The notes under the pieces are model-generated. The model was given only the letters and a program-made list of their open reading frames with translations, ran no database searches and had not been told where the DNA came from. The position numbers and the translations under genes were made by a program. 39,333 nt of DNA from the NCBI GenBank assembly GCA_900772705.1, contig CAAGRQ010000240.1, forward strand, positions 1 through 39,333, written 5' to 3'. The first letter of the stretch is position 1. Each line of letters begins with the position of its first letter. This DNA is from Clostridia bacterium. GTDB lineage: Bacteria > Bacillota > Clostridia > Oscillospirales > Acutalibacteraceae. Positions 9,997 to 18,331 of the stretch are shown in pieces.

Positions 9997-10055
9997 AAAT
10001 CAAGTCTCCTTTCGATTAAATTTTTTACAGACAAATAGGCACAATACCTATAAAT

Positions 10056-10083
10056 ATTATAACATACAATAAATTTTTTGCAA
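10056..10083 (-). promoter_or_regulatory. SigA promoter for the PHP gene
   Basis: Minus-strand TTGCAA, 16 bases, TATAAT. A small dyad (ATAGG-7-CCTAT) lies at 10036-10052, just after the -10 box and across the expected start of transcription. It could be an operator, but it is short. Confidence 0.6.
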
Positions 10084-10099
10084 TAATTTTTACCCCAAA

Positions 10100-10645
10100 T
10101 CACAAAATTTTCTTTAATTCTTTGTTTAATCTGCCGATAGGAAGTCCCACCACATTAAAGTAGTCGCCTTTTATCTCTTTTACGAACAGCGAGCCGTATC
10201 CCTGAATGCCGTAACTGCCCGCTTTGTCACGGTGTTCGCCCGTTTTTATATAGTCATCAATGTCTTTGTCGGTTAATTCGTAAAAGGTCACTTTCGTCTG
10301 AACCGCAAAGGATACCGAATTTTGTGAAAGAATGATTGTAACCCCCGTGTAAACCGAGTGTGTTTTGCCCGAAAGCGAGCGAAGCATTGCCCTTGCGTCC
10401 TCGTCATTTTTCGGTTTGCCCAGAATTTTTTTGCCGAGCGCAACCACCGTGTCTGCGCCGATTACAATATCGTTTTCGCTCCTGAAGGGTTCCGCTTTAA
10501 TCGCTGACAGTCTTAAAACCGCTTCCTCGGGCGAAATTCCTTTTGGCAGTGTTTCGTCGGCGTCTGCGCTTTTTACGGTGAAATCTTCTGTTATGTATTT
10601 CATTAACTCGAGTCGCCTCGGGCTTTTCGATGCTAAAATTATCAT
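10100..10645 (-). CDS. maf: Maf family nucleoside triphosphate pyrophosphatase
   Basis: 181 residues, normal for Maf. It opens with the family signature ASKSPRRLEL (residues 5-14) and carries SADADE, IGADTVV and KPKNDEDA, which place it with the YhdE-like dTTP/UTP pyrophosphatases. These hydrolyse non-canonical or excess nucleoside triphosphates to monophosphate and pyrophosphate, and the family is linked to arrest of septum formation. The start codon overlaps the stop of the upstream U32 gene by one base (TAATG), so the two are translationally coupled. zapA just upstream gives the group a cell-division flavour. Confidence 0.92.
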   Translation of the reverse strand: MIILASKSPRRLELMKYITEDFTVKSADADETLPKGISPEEAVLRLSAIKAEPFRSENDIVIGADTVVALGKKILGKPKNDEDARAMLRSLSGKTHSVYTGVTIILSQNSVSFAVQTKVTFYELTDKDIDDYIKTGEHRDKAGSYGIQGYGSLFVKEIKGDYFNVVGLPIGRLNKELKKIL

Positions 10646-12639
10646 TACTCCACCCCTCTGTAGTACAGTCCTCTGGTGTATTTTTTGTCGAGTTTTGTAC
10701 CGTTTTCAAAATTGCTTATAATTTCCTCAACCTGCTTTTTGTTCTCGTCGGTAAAATAAAAATGCAGAAAGTCGCAGTTAATTTCTCTTTGTCTGTCCGC
10801 CATATAAAGCGGCAGAGGATTGAATATTTCAACGCACGGATACGGCGAGCATTTTACCTTGAACTCAAAACCTTTTCTGTCCGTCAGCCTGCCTGTGCAG
10901 TTTTGACAGCCGAGATGATTTTTAATCGGGCAGTTTCTTGTAAGCATAAGCGGAAGCGTTCCGTAGGCGATTATGCCTTTGTCCTTTGCGTCGATGGAAT
11001 TGATTTGCTCAAGCGTTGCCTCAAAGGAAATAATGGGTGAGTTAAACAGCCTTGCCGTTTCGCTGTTAAATACATTCAGTCCGAAATCTCCATATGCCTC
11101 AAAACCGTATTTTTCTGCCAGTCTGTATGCTCCGAGATTTGAGCATAGTGCCTTTTTTACTCCGATTTTTTTCAGGTGTTCCAGCCTTTTTGTCAGTTTG
11201 TCCTCGCAGGAAAAGAGCGCTCTGGGCAGTTCGACTCCTGCTCTGTTGTCTACGAAATCTTCGTCCTTGCACCATACGGGAATGAAAATTCGCTTAAACG
11301 GATGCCTGTCGGGAATTGCCTCGGGGTCTGCAAATCTTGCCGTGTAATACGGTGCGTCTGCTTTTCGCTCGTCTTTTTTCAGACGATAGGTTGAGTGTAC
11401 TTTTTCCCTGTTCGACTGCTCGTTTAAGAGTTCGGTTACCTCTCTGCGAAGTCCGTTAATCTCGCTCGCCTTTACGATTAATCCGTCGTCGAGCGTGATG
11501 TTTACTTCGGTTGTGTAATATTGAGTATTGCCGAATTTTTTCAGTCTTATGCCGAGGCTTTCCTCGGTCATCGGCTTGTTTATGGCTTTTTCGGGCACAC
11601 AGCCTGTTGCCGTTACCGTTTTGCCGAGTGCGGTTGCGCTCAATTTAATCGGCTCGTTTTTCTTGCATATGAAATCGAGTTTTATCGGCACAAGCGGCGT
11701 TTCGTTGTCGTAGAGGTGGGACAGCTCTTTGAGCACGTCTTTTGCCGCTATGACATCTTCCTTTTGCCGGTAGCCGAACATATCCTGCCTTTTGCCGGTA
11801 AAATATCCGTCGGTAAATCCCGAGCGGCTGAATACGCTTTTGAGCACCGTTTCGTCATTCGGTGAATATTCGCCGAGGAGTGCTTTTTTGCAACTTGTTA
11901 CTGCCGAGGCAACATATTCGGGTCGCTTCATTCTGCCCTCTATTTTCAGCGAACAAATGCCTGCTTCTTCTATTTCTTTGAGATGTGATAAAAGGCTCAA
12001 ATCTTTCAGCGATAAATCACAGCTTTTGCTCTCGTCTGCGCTGAACGGAAGACGGCACGGTTGGGCACAAAGCCCTCTGTTTCCGCTTCTGCCGCCGAGC
12101 ATTGCAGACATATAGCATTGACCGCTGACGCTCATACACAGCGCACCGTGTACGAAAAGTTCGAGTTCCATATCGGTCGCTTTTCGTATTTCTTTTATTT
12201 CCTCAAGGCTCATCTCCCGTGGTATTACCGCCCTGACAAAGCCTGCCTCCTCCAGTGCCTTAAAACCCTCGGGCGAGTTAACACTGCACTGTGTGGAGGC
12301 GTGAAGTCTTATGTTCGAAAACTGCTCGTGCAGTATTTTTGCAAGCCCCAAATCCTGTACGATAAAACCGTCTGCTCCTGCGTTTATCGCTTCTTCTGCG
12401 GTGTGCACCGCCGTTTCGAGTTCCTCGTCACTCACTAATATATTCAGCGTAACATATACCTTTACGTTACGCTCGTGGCAGTATTTTACAGCCGATGCCA
12501 ATTCCTCCGTGCCGAAATTTGCGGCATTGCGTCTTGCGTTGATATTTTTCATTCCGAGGTAGACTGCGTTTGCGCCGCACCTCACTCCTGCGATAAGTGC
12601 GTCCGTACTGCCTGCCGGGGCTAAAATTTCCATGCTCAT
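10645..12639 (-). CDS. U32 peptidase family protein (RNA hydroxylase-like)
   Basis: 664 residues. The N-terminal half is a U32 domain beginning MEILAPAGSTDALIAGVRCGANAVYLG. It carries the family cysteine cluster SVSGQCYMS...GNRGLCAQPC, which in characterised relatives binds an Fe-S cluster. A middle domain of DUF3656 type and a C-terminal part with NCPIKNHLGCQNC follow. Characterised relatives of this kind (RlhA, TrhO/TrhP systems) hydroxylate rRNA or tRNA with prephenate as hydroxyl donor, rather than acting as proteases; RlhA shares the U32 + DUF3656 layout. Which RNA this one modifies is uncertain. It overlaps maf by one base and follows zapA after a small hairpin. Confidence 0.85.
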   Translation of the reverse strand: MSMEILAPAGSTDALIAGVRCGANAVYLGMKNINARRNAANFGTEELASAVKYCHERNVKVYVTLNILVSDEELETAVHTAEEAINAGADGFIVQDLGLAKILHEQFSNIRLHASTQCSVNSPEGFKALEEAGFVRAVIPREMSLEEIKEIRKATDMELELFVHGALCMSVSGQCYMSAMLGGRSGNRGLCAQPCRLPFSADESKSCDLSLKDLSLLSHLKEIEEAGICSLKIEGRMKRPEYVASAVTSCKKALLGEYSPNDETVLKSVFSRSGFTDGYFTGKRQDMFGYRQKEDVIAAKDVLKELSHLYDNETPLVPIKLDFICKKNEPIKLSATALGKTVTATGCVPEKAINKPMTEESLGIRLKKFGNTQYYTTEVNITLDDGLIVKASEINGLRREVTELLNEQSNREKVHSTYRLKKDERKADAPYYTARFADPEAIPDRHPFKRIFIPVWCKDEDFVDNRAGVELPRALFSCEDKLTKRLEHLKKIGVKKALCSNLGAYRLAEKYGFEAYGDFGLNVFNSETARLFNSPIISFEATLEQINSIDAKDKGIIAYGTLPLMLTRNCPIKNHLGCQNCTGRLTDRKGFEFKVKCSPYPCVEIFNPLPLYMADRQREINCDFLHFYFTDENKKQVEEIISNFENGTKLDKKYTRGLYYRGVE

Positions 12640-12683
12640 ATAATAATCCTTTTATAACAGTTTTGCGTTGCTTAAATAATTAA

Positions 12684-12706
12684 TGCCTCCCGAAATAAGG
12701 GAGGCA
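12684..12706 (-). terminator. Hairpin between zapA and the U32 gene
   Basis: An eight-base stem (TGCCTCCC/GGGAGGCA) with a seven-base loop, followed on the minus strand by TTAATTATTT. The T run is interrupted, so read-through into the U32 gene is likely and this may only dampen transcription. Confidence 0.5.
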
Positions 12707-12718
12707 CAAAAAGTTCGC

Positions 12719-13066
12719 TTATTCAGCCATTTTATTACGAAGCGACGAAAGTTCTCTGTTAAGTCTTTCGATTTCTCTCCTCGCCACATCAACTTCCAAT
12801 TTTGCTCTTGCCGCATCCTCAATGTAATCCTTGATTTGGGCTCTGAGATTAACCGCCTCGCTGTTTGCTTTTTTGCAGGCGTCTGCCTGGTCGAGCGCTA
12901 CGAGTACCGCACATTGAGTCTGTGACAGGGTCGGTGATTCGTTTGATACGGCGTGCATTTCTTTGTTGATGAGTTCGCCGAGTTCCTCAACATATTCCGC
13001 ATCGTCTTCTGTAAGAATTGTATATGTGTTTCCGTAGATTTTTAATTCTACTCTGTTCTTTTCCAT
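12719..13066 (-). CDS. zapA: Cell division protein ZapA
   Basis: 115 residues. The N-terminal part (VELKIYGNTYTILTEDDAEYVEELGELINKEM) is the ZapA beta-strand/helix that binds FtsZ. The C-terminal half is a charged coiled coil used for dimer and tetramer assembly. In characterised bacteria ZapA bundles FtsZ filaments at the division site. It has a near-consensus promoter just upstream and faces away from the alpha-galactosidase gene. Confidence 0.9.
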   Translation of the reverse strand: MEKNRVELKIYGNTYTILTEDDAEYVEELGELINKEMHAVSNESPTLSQTQCAVLVALDQADACKKANSEAVNLRAQIKDYIEDAARAKLEVDVARREIERLNRELSSLRNKMAE

Positions 13067-13107
13067 TTTTTCACCTTTTTTCGTGCTGAAATCGTCTCTG
13101 TCTATGT

Positions 13108-13136
13108 ATTATAACAATTTATTTTGATATTGTCAA
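13108..13136 (-). promoter_or_regulatory. SigA promoter for zapA
   Basis: Minus-strand TTGACA, 17 bases, TATAAT: both boxes perfect. The -35 region interleaves with the divergent promoter at 13124-13152. Confidence 0.8.
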
Positions 13137-13152
13137 TTAAGTATTGTATTAA
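13124..13152 (+). promoter_or_regulatory. Candidate promoter for the alpha-galactosidase
   Basis: Plus-strand TTGATA, 17 bases, TATTAA. It is weaker than the divergent zapA promoter with which it overlaps. No sugar-responsive operator or cre-like site was recognised. Confidence 0.5.
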
Positions 13153-13188
13153 AGGCGGCTTTTGTCTATAATTAAATCGGTGATATGA

Positions 13189-15249
13189 ATGGATAACATA
13201 TTTTACTTGCAAACAAAAAATACTACCTATGTTTTGGGCGTGGATAAATTCGGTCTTTTGCGCCACATATATTGGGGAAAAAGAATAAATCGCAGGGAGT
13301 TTTTTCTAGGCGAAACGACGGAGACAAACTCAAATCACAGCGAACTTGATAACGCCTTGTGCGAATATACGGTTTTCGGCGGAAAAATGTACCGCAACTG
13401 TGCTTTTAAGTGCACCTATCCCGACAAGTGCCGTGATTCCGTTTTCCTTTTTAAGCACGCAAAGCAGGAGGAAAACGAACTTGTAATCACCCTTACCGAT
13501 AAGGTGTATAAGGCGGATTTGATATTGCATTATATAACATACCCCGACAGCGACATTATTACTCGCTATGCCGAGATAGAAAATCATTCCTCGGGCGATA
13601 TTTTGATAGAAAAACTTTCGTCTTGTGAGGTGAACTTGCCGGGTGAACTGTCTTATAATATAGTTAATACCCAAGGTGGCTGGGGTGCGGAATTTCAGCA
13701 ACAGAGTACCGAACTCAAGGCGGGCTATCTTGTTTTTGACAGCCGTAAGGGAACTACGGGACACACAAATCAGCCGATTTTCATCGCACACAGAAATGCC
13801 GATGAATCGTCGGGCGATGTCTATTTCGGTGCACTCGGCTATTCGGGCAATTTTAAGGTCGAGTGTCAGCGTGATTATGTCGGAATTACCCGAATCGTGC
13901 TCGGTATGAACGACTTTGATTTTTCCTATACATTAAAATCGGGCGATGTTCTCGCTTCGCCAAAGGTTTATATGGGTTATGCCGACGGCTTTGCCGATAT
14001 GAGCAACGAGATGCACCGCTTTTCCGTAAATCACATTTTGCCCCGCAGTTTTGCAAATAAGCCGCTGCCCGTTCTGTATAATTCGTGGGAGGCTATCGGC
14101 TTTGATGTCAGCAGTGAAAATCAACTTCGCCTTGCAAAAAAAGCGGCAGACCTCGGTTGTGAACTTTTTGTTATGGACGACGGCTGGTTCGGTGAGAGAA
14201 ACAGCGACAGAGCAGGGCTGGGCGATTGGTTCGTCAATAGGGAAAAGTTCCCCGACGGTATAGATTCGCTCATTAAAGGGGTAAACGACCTCGGTATGGA
14301 CTTCGGCTTGTGGTTTGAACCCGAGATGGTACAGCGTGACAGCGACCTTTTCCGTGCTCATCCCGACTGGATTTATCATTATAAAACCCGTGTAAACGGC
14401 GAACTTCGCCACCAACTTGTGCTCAATCTTACAAAACCCGAGGTTGAAAATTTCGTTTTCGACTCAATGGATAAAATGCTCTCAAAGCATAACATTCACT
14501 TTATCAAATGGGACATGAACCGACCGTTTTCCGAAATCGGCGCAGATAATTTGGAAAACGAGCAGGAAATTTGGCTTAAACATACTGCGGCTGTGTACCG
14601 TGTTGCCGACCGACTTAAAGAGAAGTATCCGTATTTGCAACTTGAGGCGTGCGCTTCGGGCGGCGGCAGAGCAGATCTCGGAGCAATGGAACATTTTGAT
14701 TCCGTTTGGACTTCCGACAATACAGACCCGCTCGACCGTCTTACTATTCAAAACGGTTTTTCTCTGCTCTATCCGATTAAATGTATGCGTGCGTGGGTTA
14801 CCGACTGGAACAGCGATAAACGCCCTGTCAGTCTTGACTATCGCTTTGCTTCGTCTATGCAGGGCAGTCTTTCTCTCGGCGCAAATCTTGATAATTATAA
14901 CTCTGATGATATGAAAAAGGCGGCTGAATATGTCGCACTCTATAAAGAAATCAGGAATACCGTTCAGTTCGGCGATATGTATAGGCTTTCCGTCGGCGAT
15001 GGCGGCGACTATTGGGCTACCCAGTACACCGACGAAAACCAAAGCGTTTTGTTCGCTATGTCTAATGCAGGCTCGCTCGACAATAAACGCTATAAGAGCC
15101 TTAAACTAAAGGGACTTCAACCCGACAGAATGTATGCCTATACCCTTGACTCAAAGCAATATGAGAACTCCGGCGAGTATCTTATGAATGCGGGAATCAC
15201 GATTGAATTTTGCGGACCCTTGCAGTCGAAGATTGTCATTTTTAAGTGA
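13189..15249 (+). CDS. Alpha-galactosidase, glycoside hydrolase family 36
   Basis: 686 residues, close to the usual 700-730 for GH36. The N-terminal part is a beta-supersandwich domain; the barrel starts near LPVLYNSWEAIGFDV. The catalytic nucleophile is Asp442 in KWDMNR, and the acid/base is Asp510 in SDNTDP. The conserved DDGWFG and GLWFEPEM motifs are present. The enzyme releases terminal alpha-1,6-galactose from raffinose-type sugars and galactomannan fragments. There is no signal peptide, so the substrate must be imported first; no transporter lies next to it. Two ATGs occur close together, but only ATG 13189 gives an open frame; GGTGAT upstream is a modest ribosome site. The gene appears monocistronic. 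Confidence 0.93.
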   Translation: MDNIFYLQTKNTTYVLGVDKFGLLRHIYWGKRINRREFFLGETTETNSNHSELDNALCEYTVFGGKMYRNCAFKCTYPDKCRDSVFLFKHAKQEENELVITLTDKVYKADLILHYITYPDSDIITRYAEIENHSSGDILIEKLSSCEVNLPGELSYNIVNTQGGWGAEFQQQSTELKAGYLVFDSRKGTTGHTNQPIFIAHRNADESSGDVYFGALGYSGNFKVECQRDYVGITRIVLGMNDFDFSYTLKSGDVLASPKVYMGYADGFADMSNEMHRFSVNHILPRSFANKPLPVLYNSWEAIGFDVSSENQLRLAKKAADLGCELFVMDDGWFGERNSDRAGLGDWFVNREKFPDGIDSLIKGVNDLGMDFGLWFEPEMVQRDSDLFRAHPDWIYHYKTRVNGELRHQLVLNLTKPEVENFVFDSMDKMLSKHNIHFIKWDMNRPFSEIGADNLENEQEIWLKHTAAVYRVADRLKEKYPYLQLEACASGGGRADLGAMEHFDSVWTSDNTDPLDRLTIQNGFSLLYPIKCMRAWVTDWNSDKRPVSLDYRFASSMQGSLSLGANLDNYNSDDMKKAAEYVALYKEIRNTVQFGDMYRLSVGDGGDYWATQYTDENQSVLFAMSNAGSLDNKRYKSLKLKGLQPDRMYAYTLDSKQYENSGEYLMNAGITIEFCGPLQSKIVIFK

Positions 15250-15346
15250 ACGGCGAACGGAACACAAGCATAAATAAAATTTATGATTACATAAAAATTA
15301 ATTTATACTTTTGATTAAAACCGCATAAATAGTGGCTCTAAACGCA

Positions 15347-15375
15347 TTGACTAACTTCTTTTTTAGTGGTAAACT
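15347..15375 (+). promoter_or_regulatory. SigA promoter for DAHP synthase
   Basis: TTGACT, 17 bases, TAAACT, about 30 bases before the AGAGAGG ribosome site of the DAHP synthase. The leader is too short for a T-box or peptide attenuator. Confidence 0.65.
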
Positions 15376-15407
15376 AGTCCCATCAGCAAACACAGAGAGG
15401 TAAAACC

Positions 15408-16448
15408 ATGGACAATATGATTAATACAAACTTCAACAGAAAACTTCCTGTTCCAAAGGAGATTAAGGAGCAGTATCCTCTTTCTGCCGAAGCAGTCGAA
15501 AAAAAAGAAATCAGAGATAAAGAGATAAAAGAAGTATTCACCGGTGAAAGCGATAAACTTGCACTTGTTATCGGACCTTGCTCGGCTGACAGACCGGACA
15601 GCGTTCTTGATTATATTCACCGTCTTGCCGAGGTTCAAAAGCAGGTGGAGGATAAAATCCTTATTATCCCCAGAATTTATACGGGAAAGCCGAGAACCAC
15701 GGGAGCAGGTTATAAAGGAATGCTTCATCAGCCGAATCCCGAGGAAAAACCCGATATGCTTGAGGGCATTATCGAGGTGCGTAATCTCCATAAGGACGCT
15801 ATCGAGCAGACAGGTCTTACCTGTGCCGACGAAATGCTTTATCCGGAGAACCACAGATATTTGTCCGACTTGCTTTCTTATGTAGCAGTCGGCGCAAGAA
15901 GCGTTGAAAATCAGGAGCACAGACTTGTTTCCTCCGCTCTCAATATTCCTGTCGGAATGAAGAACCCCACATCGGGCGACCTTTCCGTTATGCTTAACGC
16001 TATTAAGGCGGCACAGAGCGGCCACACCTTCCTTTACAGAGGCTGGGAGGTTGAGTCTAAGGGCAACGACCTTGCTCACGTTATTCTCAGAGGAAGCGTG
16101 GATAAACACGGCATTAACCATGTAAATTATCATTATGAGGATTTGATTCAGCTTGCAGGTATGTACCTTGATAACGGCTTTGAAAATCCTGCCGTTATTA
16201 TAGATACAAACCATTCCAATTCGGGCAAAAAGTATCTCGAGCAGGTTCGTATCGCAAACGAGGTGCTCCATTCCATGCGCCACAGCAACGATATTAAGAA
16301 GATGGTTAAGGGCTTTATGATTGAGTCCTATATCGAGGACGGTTGCCAAAAGGTAGAGGACGGCGTTTACGGTAAATCCATTACCGACCCTTGCCTCGGT
16401 TGGGATAAGACTAAGGATTTGATTTTCAATATTGCGGAGCAACTGTAA
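15408..16448 (+). CDS. 3-deoxy-7-phosphoheptulonate (DAHP) synthase, class I
   Basis: 346 residues, the length of the AroF/AroG/AroH enzymes. Motifs are VIGPCSADRPDSVLDY (about residues 51-66), RIYTGKPRTTGAGYKG, ADEMLYP, GARSVENQEHR, GMKNPTSGD, ILRGS and DTNHSNSGK. These supply the phosphoenolpyruvate site and the metal-binding Cys, His and Glu residues. It condenses phosphoenolpyruvate with erythrose 4-phosphate, the first step of aromatic amino acid synthesis. Enzymes of this subclass are usually feedback-inhibited by one aromatic amino acid; which one cannot be read here. It is followed one base later by a DUF3877-like gene. No other shikimate genes are in the window. Confidence 0.92.
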   Translation: MDNMINTNFNRKLPVPKEIKEQYPLSAEAVEKKEIRDKEIKEVFTGESDKLALVIGPCSADRPDSVLDYIHRLAEVQKQVEDKILIIPRIYTGKPRTTGAGYKGMLHQPNPEEKPDMLEGIIEVRNLHKDAIEQTGLTCADEMLYPENHRYLSDLLSYVAVGARSVENQEHRLVSSALNIPVGMKNPTSGDLSVMLNAIKAAQSGHTFLYRGWEVESKGNDLAHVILRGSVDKHGINHVNYHYEDLIQLAGMYLDNGFENPAVIIDTNHSNSGKKYLEQVRIANEVLHSMRHSNDIKKMVKGFMIESYIEDGCQKVEDGVYGKSITDPCLGWDKTKDLIFNIAEQL

Positions 16449-16449
16449 T

Positions 16450-16980
16450 ATGAATTTTGACAGATTAAAGAAAAATTTAATCGGCGTAATCAAGGAATCG
16501 CAAATAAAACTGGGTTACGAAAGTATGAGTTTCGGGGTGAATTATGTCACCCCGTCTCTTTTGCATATGCTAGACGGTGCAACCGTCGAGGAACTGCCCG
16601 AACTTCTCGGCGAATTTTGCGAGCAAAATAAGGACGAACTCGGCGACATAACCGTTATGAAAACCGAGAACGGCTTTCGACTTGATGTACCTGCGAAGGG
16701 CGTTGATTATGTTCATTCCACTTTTGACGATAATGATTTTTTGGTGCGTTTCATTAACGAGGTGCGTAACCCGAATGCGACTGTTGACAGTATTGTCGCT
16801 GTGTTTAAGTCGTTTTCCGATAATGTTGTCGTTAAAAAAATCAATACCGATGAATTTGATTATCTCATTTATTTTGCCGACGGTAAGCCCGATGAATTTT
16901 GGTACTGTATAGATACCGAGGATTTGGGAATGACCTACCACAGATTTATGAAGGATGACTATTTGGATTTTAACTTTTGA
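16450..16980 (+). CDS. DUF3877-like protein of unknown function
   Basis: 176 residues from ATG 16450, which directly follows the DAHP synthase stop. A TTG at 16432 would extend it into the upstream gene and is less likely. There is no signal peptide or membrane segment. Features include LGYESMSFG near residue 22, GVDYVHSTFD in the middle, and a conserved-looking aromatic end, EFDYLIYFADGKPDEFWYC followed by MTYHRF. From memory this resembles the DUF3877 family of Firmicutes, whose function is unknown. Translational coupling to DAHP synthase may simply reflect shared transcription. Confidence 0.7.
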   Translation: MNFDRLKKNLIGVIKESQIKLGYESMSFGVNYVTPSLLHMLDGATVEELPELLGEFCEQNKDELGDITVMKTENGFRLDVPAKGVDYVHSTFDDNDFLVRFINEVRNPNATVDSIVAVFKSFSDNVVVKKINTDEFDYLIYFADGKPDEFWYCIDTEDLGMTYHRFMKDDYLDFNF

Positions 16981-17019
16981 TTAAAATTTGTTATAAAAGT
17001 CGAAATTATTGTTAAATTG

Positions 17020-17048
17020 TTGACAAAAGAGCACTTCGGTTATATTAT
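17020..17048 (+). promoter_or_regulatory. SigA promoter for the malate dehydrogenase-like gene
   Basis: TTGACA, 17 bases, TATTAT. The ribosome site GGAAAGGCGG follows about 45 bases later, just before the ATG. Confidence 0.75.
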
Positions 17049-17105
17049 ATATGAAAAGTCATTGTTAATAATTCAACGAACTTTACGGAAAGGCGGAATG
17101 CTAAA

Positions 17106-18062
17106 ATGGCAAACAGAAGAGTTGCACTTGTAGGTTGCGGTATGGTAGGAATGAGTTATGCTTATGCACTGCTTAACAGCGACCTTTGTAATGAACTTAT
17201 TTTAATAGATGTTAATGAGGATAAGGCAAAGGGTGAGGCTATGGACCTTAACCACGGACTTTGCTTCAGTTCCTCTCATATGAAAATCAGAGCAGGCTCC
17301 TACGAGGATTGTGCGTACGCAGACCTCGTTGTAATTACGGCGTCGGCAGGTTCGAGAAAGCCGGGCGAAACCCGATTTGACCAGCTTAATAAGAACGTGA
17401 CTATATTTAAGTCGTTTATCTCAAAGATTGTCGCATCGGGCTTTAACGGTATATTCCTTGTTGCCTCCAATCCCGTTGATGTTATGACGAGAGTAACTTA
17501 CGAACTTTCGGGATTTCCGGCTAATCGTGTAATCGGTTCGGGCACAACCCTTGATACCGCCCGTCTGCGTTATCTCATCGGCGATTATTTTCATTGCGAC
17601 CCTCACTCGGTTCACGGCTATGTTATCGGCGAGCACGGCGACAGCGAGTTCGTACCGTTCAGCCAACTTAATCTCTCCACAATGAATATCGAGGAACTTA
17701 TCGAAACCGATAAGTTTTCTGCCGAACTTAAGAGAGAGGATATTGACGATATTATCGAGAAGGTTAAAAATTCGGGCGCAGAGGTTATCAAACTTAAAGG
17801 TGCTACCTATTACGGTATCGGTATGAGCCTTGTTCGTATAACAAAAGCTATCTTCGGCGACGAAAACAGCGTTATCACCGTATCTTCACGCCTTAACGGT
17901 GAGTACGGAATGAGAGATGTTTATCTCGGACTTCCCGCTTATGTAAATCGTAACGGCGTTCGTAAGATTCTTCCTCTTAATCTTACCGATGAGGAAATCG
18001 AAAAACTTAGTAACAGTTACCAAATTCTTAAGGATTCGTTTGATACGCTTGACTTAAATTGA
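17106..18062 (+). CDS. LDH-fold 2-hydroxyacid dehydrogenase, probable malate dehydrogenase
   Basis: 318 residues. The NAD-binding motif is GCGMVGMSYA (residues 10-19), with Asp35 at the end of the second strand, which favours NAD over NADP. Catalytic residues are Asp150 and Arg153 (LDTAR) and His177 (GEHGD). Overall it resembles L-lactate dehydrogenases. However, in the substrate loop the residue before KPGETR is Arg84, where lactate dehydrogenases have Gln (Gln102 in classic numbering) and malate dehydrogenases have Arg. The following fumarase and fumarate reductase genes also point to malate. I therefore prefer oxaloacetate + NADH to malate, although databases may label it lactate dehydrogenase. 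It has its own promoter and a strong terminator, so it is not in the fumarase transcript. Confidence 0.8.
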   Translation: MANRRVALVGCGMVGMSYAYALLNSDLCNELILIDVNEDKAKGEAMDLNHGLCFSSSHMKIRAGSYEDCAYADLVVITASAGSRKPGETRFDQLNKNVTIFKSFISKIVASGFNGIFLVASNPVDVMTRVTYELSGFPANRVIGSGTTLDTARLRYLIGDYFHCDPHSVHGYVIGEHGDSEFVPFSQLNLSTMNIEELIETDKFSAELKREDIDDIIEKVKNSGAEVIKLKGATYYGIGMSLVRITKAIFGDENSVITVSSRLNGEYGMRDVYLGLPAYVNRNGVRKILPLNLTDEEIEKLSNSYQILKDSFDTLDLN

Positions 18063-18068
18063 TTGATT

Positions 18069-18097
18069 ATCCCCGACGCTTGCGTTGGGGATTTTTT
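18069..18097 (+). terminator. Strong intrinsic terminator after the malate dehydrogenase-like gene
   Basis: ATCCCCGACGC pairs with GCGTTGGGGAT (one G-T pair) almost without a loop and is followed by six T. It starts six bases after the stop codon. Confidence 0.92.
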
Positions 18098-18169
18098 GCG
18101 TCTTTTTACGGCTTTTGTTTTTTTATGCTGTGCAATTTATAAGCAAAGTTGTGCATTTTTTTATCAGAG

Positions 18170-18186
18170 AGTAAATCAGATTTACT
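18170..18186 (+). promoter_or_regulatory. Candidate operator: near-perfect dyad upstream of fumarase
   Basis: AGTAAATC-A-GATTTACT, two eight-base arms with a one-base centre, about 70 bases upstream of the fumarase -35 box. The one-base loop makes an RNA hairpin unlikely, so a dimeric DNA-binding protein is the better reading. It does not match the Rex consensus I know. A terminator-like hairpin (AAATAAC-6-GTTATTT, then T) lies at 18219-18243 between it and the promoter. Confidence 0.4.
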
Positions 18187-18254
18187 AAATTTAGGCTCTG
18201 AAATTTGCAAAATTGGTCAAAATAACGAATTTGTTATTTTTTTAACAATATTTC

Positions 18255-18283
18255 TTGAATTAAGCCGTCCGAAATAATATAAT
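18255..18283 (+). promoter_or_regulatory. SigA promoter for fumarase and perhaps the redox operon
   Basis: TTGAAT, 17 bases, TATAAT, then about 40 bases to the GGAGG ribosome site and the ATG at 18332. Transcription could continue into hdrB and beyond, as only 75 bases with a weak dyad separate fumarase from hdrB. Confidence 0.75.
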
Positions 18284-18331
18284 ATGATAGTGAATTACTA
18301 AATTAATATAATAAAATACGGAGGTCATATT

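Noticed and set aside
15250..15407. T-box or tryptophan-type leader before DAHP synthase
   Set aside because: The leader after the promoter is about 25-30 bases, too short. The CATAAAT/ATTTATG dyad at 15269-15285 lies upstream of the promoter and lacks a T run.
17106..18062. Plain L-lactate dehydrogenase annotation
   Set aside because: Overall similarity favours LDH, but Arg84 at the specificity position and the fumarase/fumarate reductase context favour malate. LDH is kept only as the alternative.
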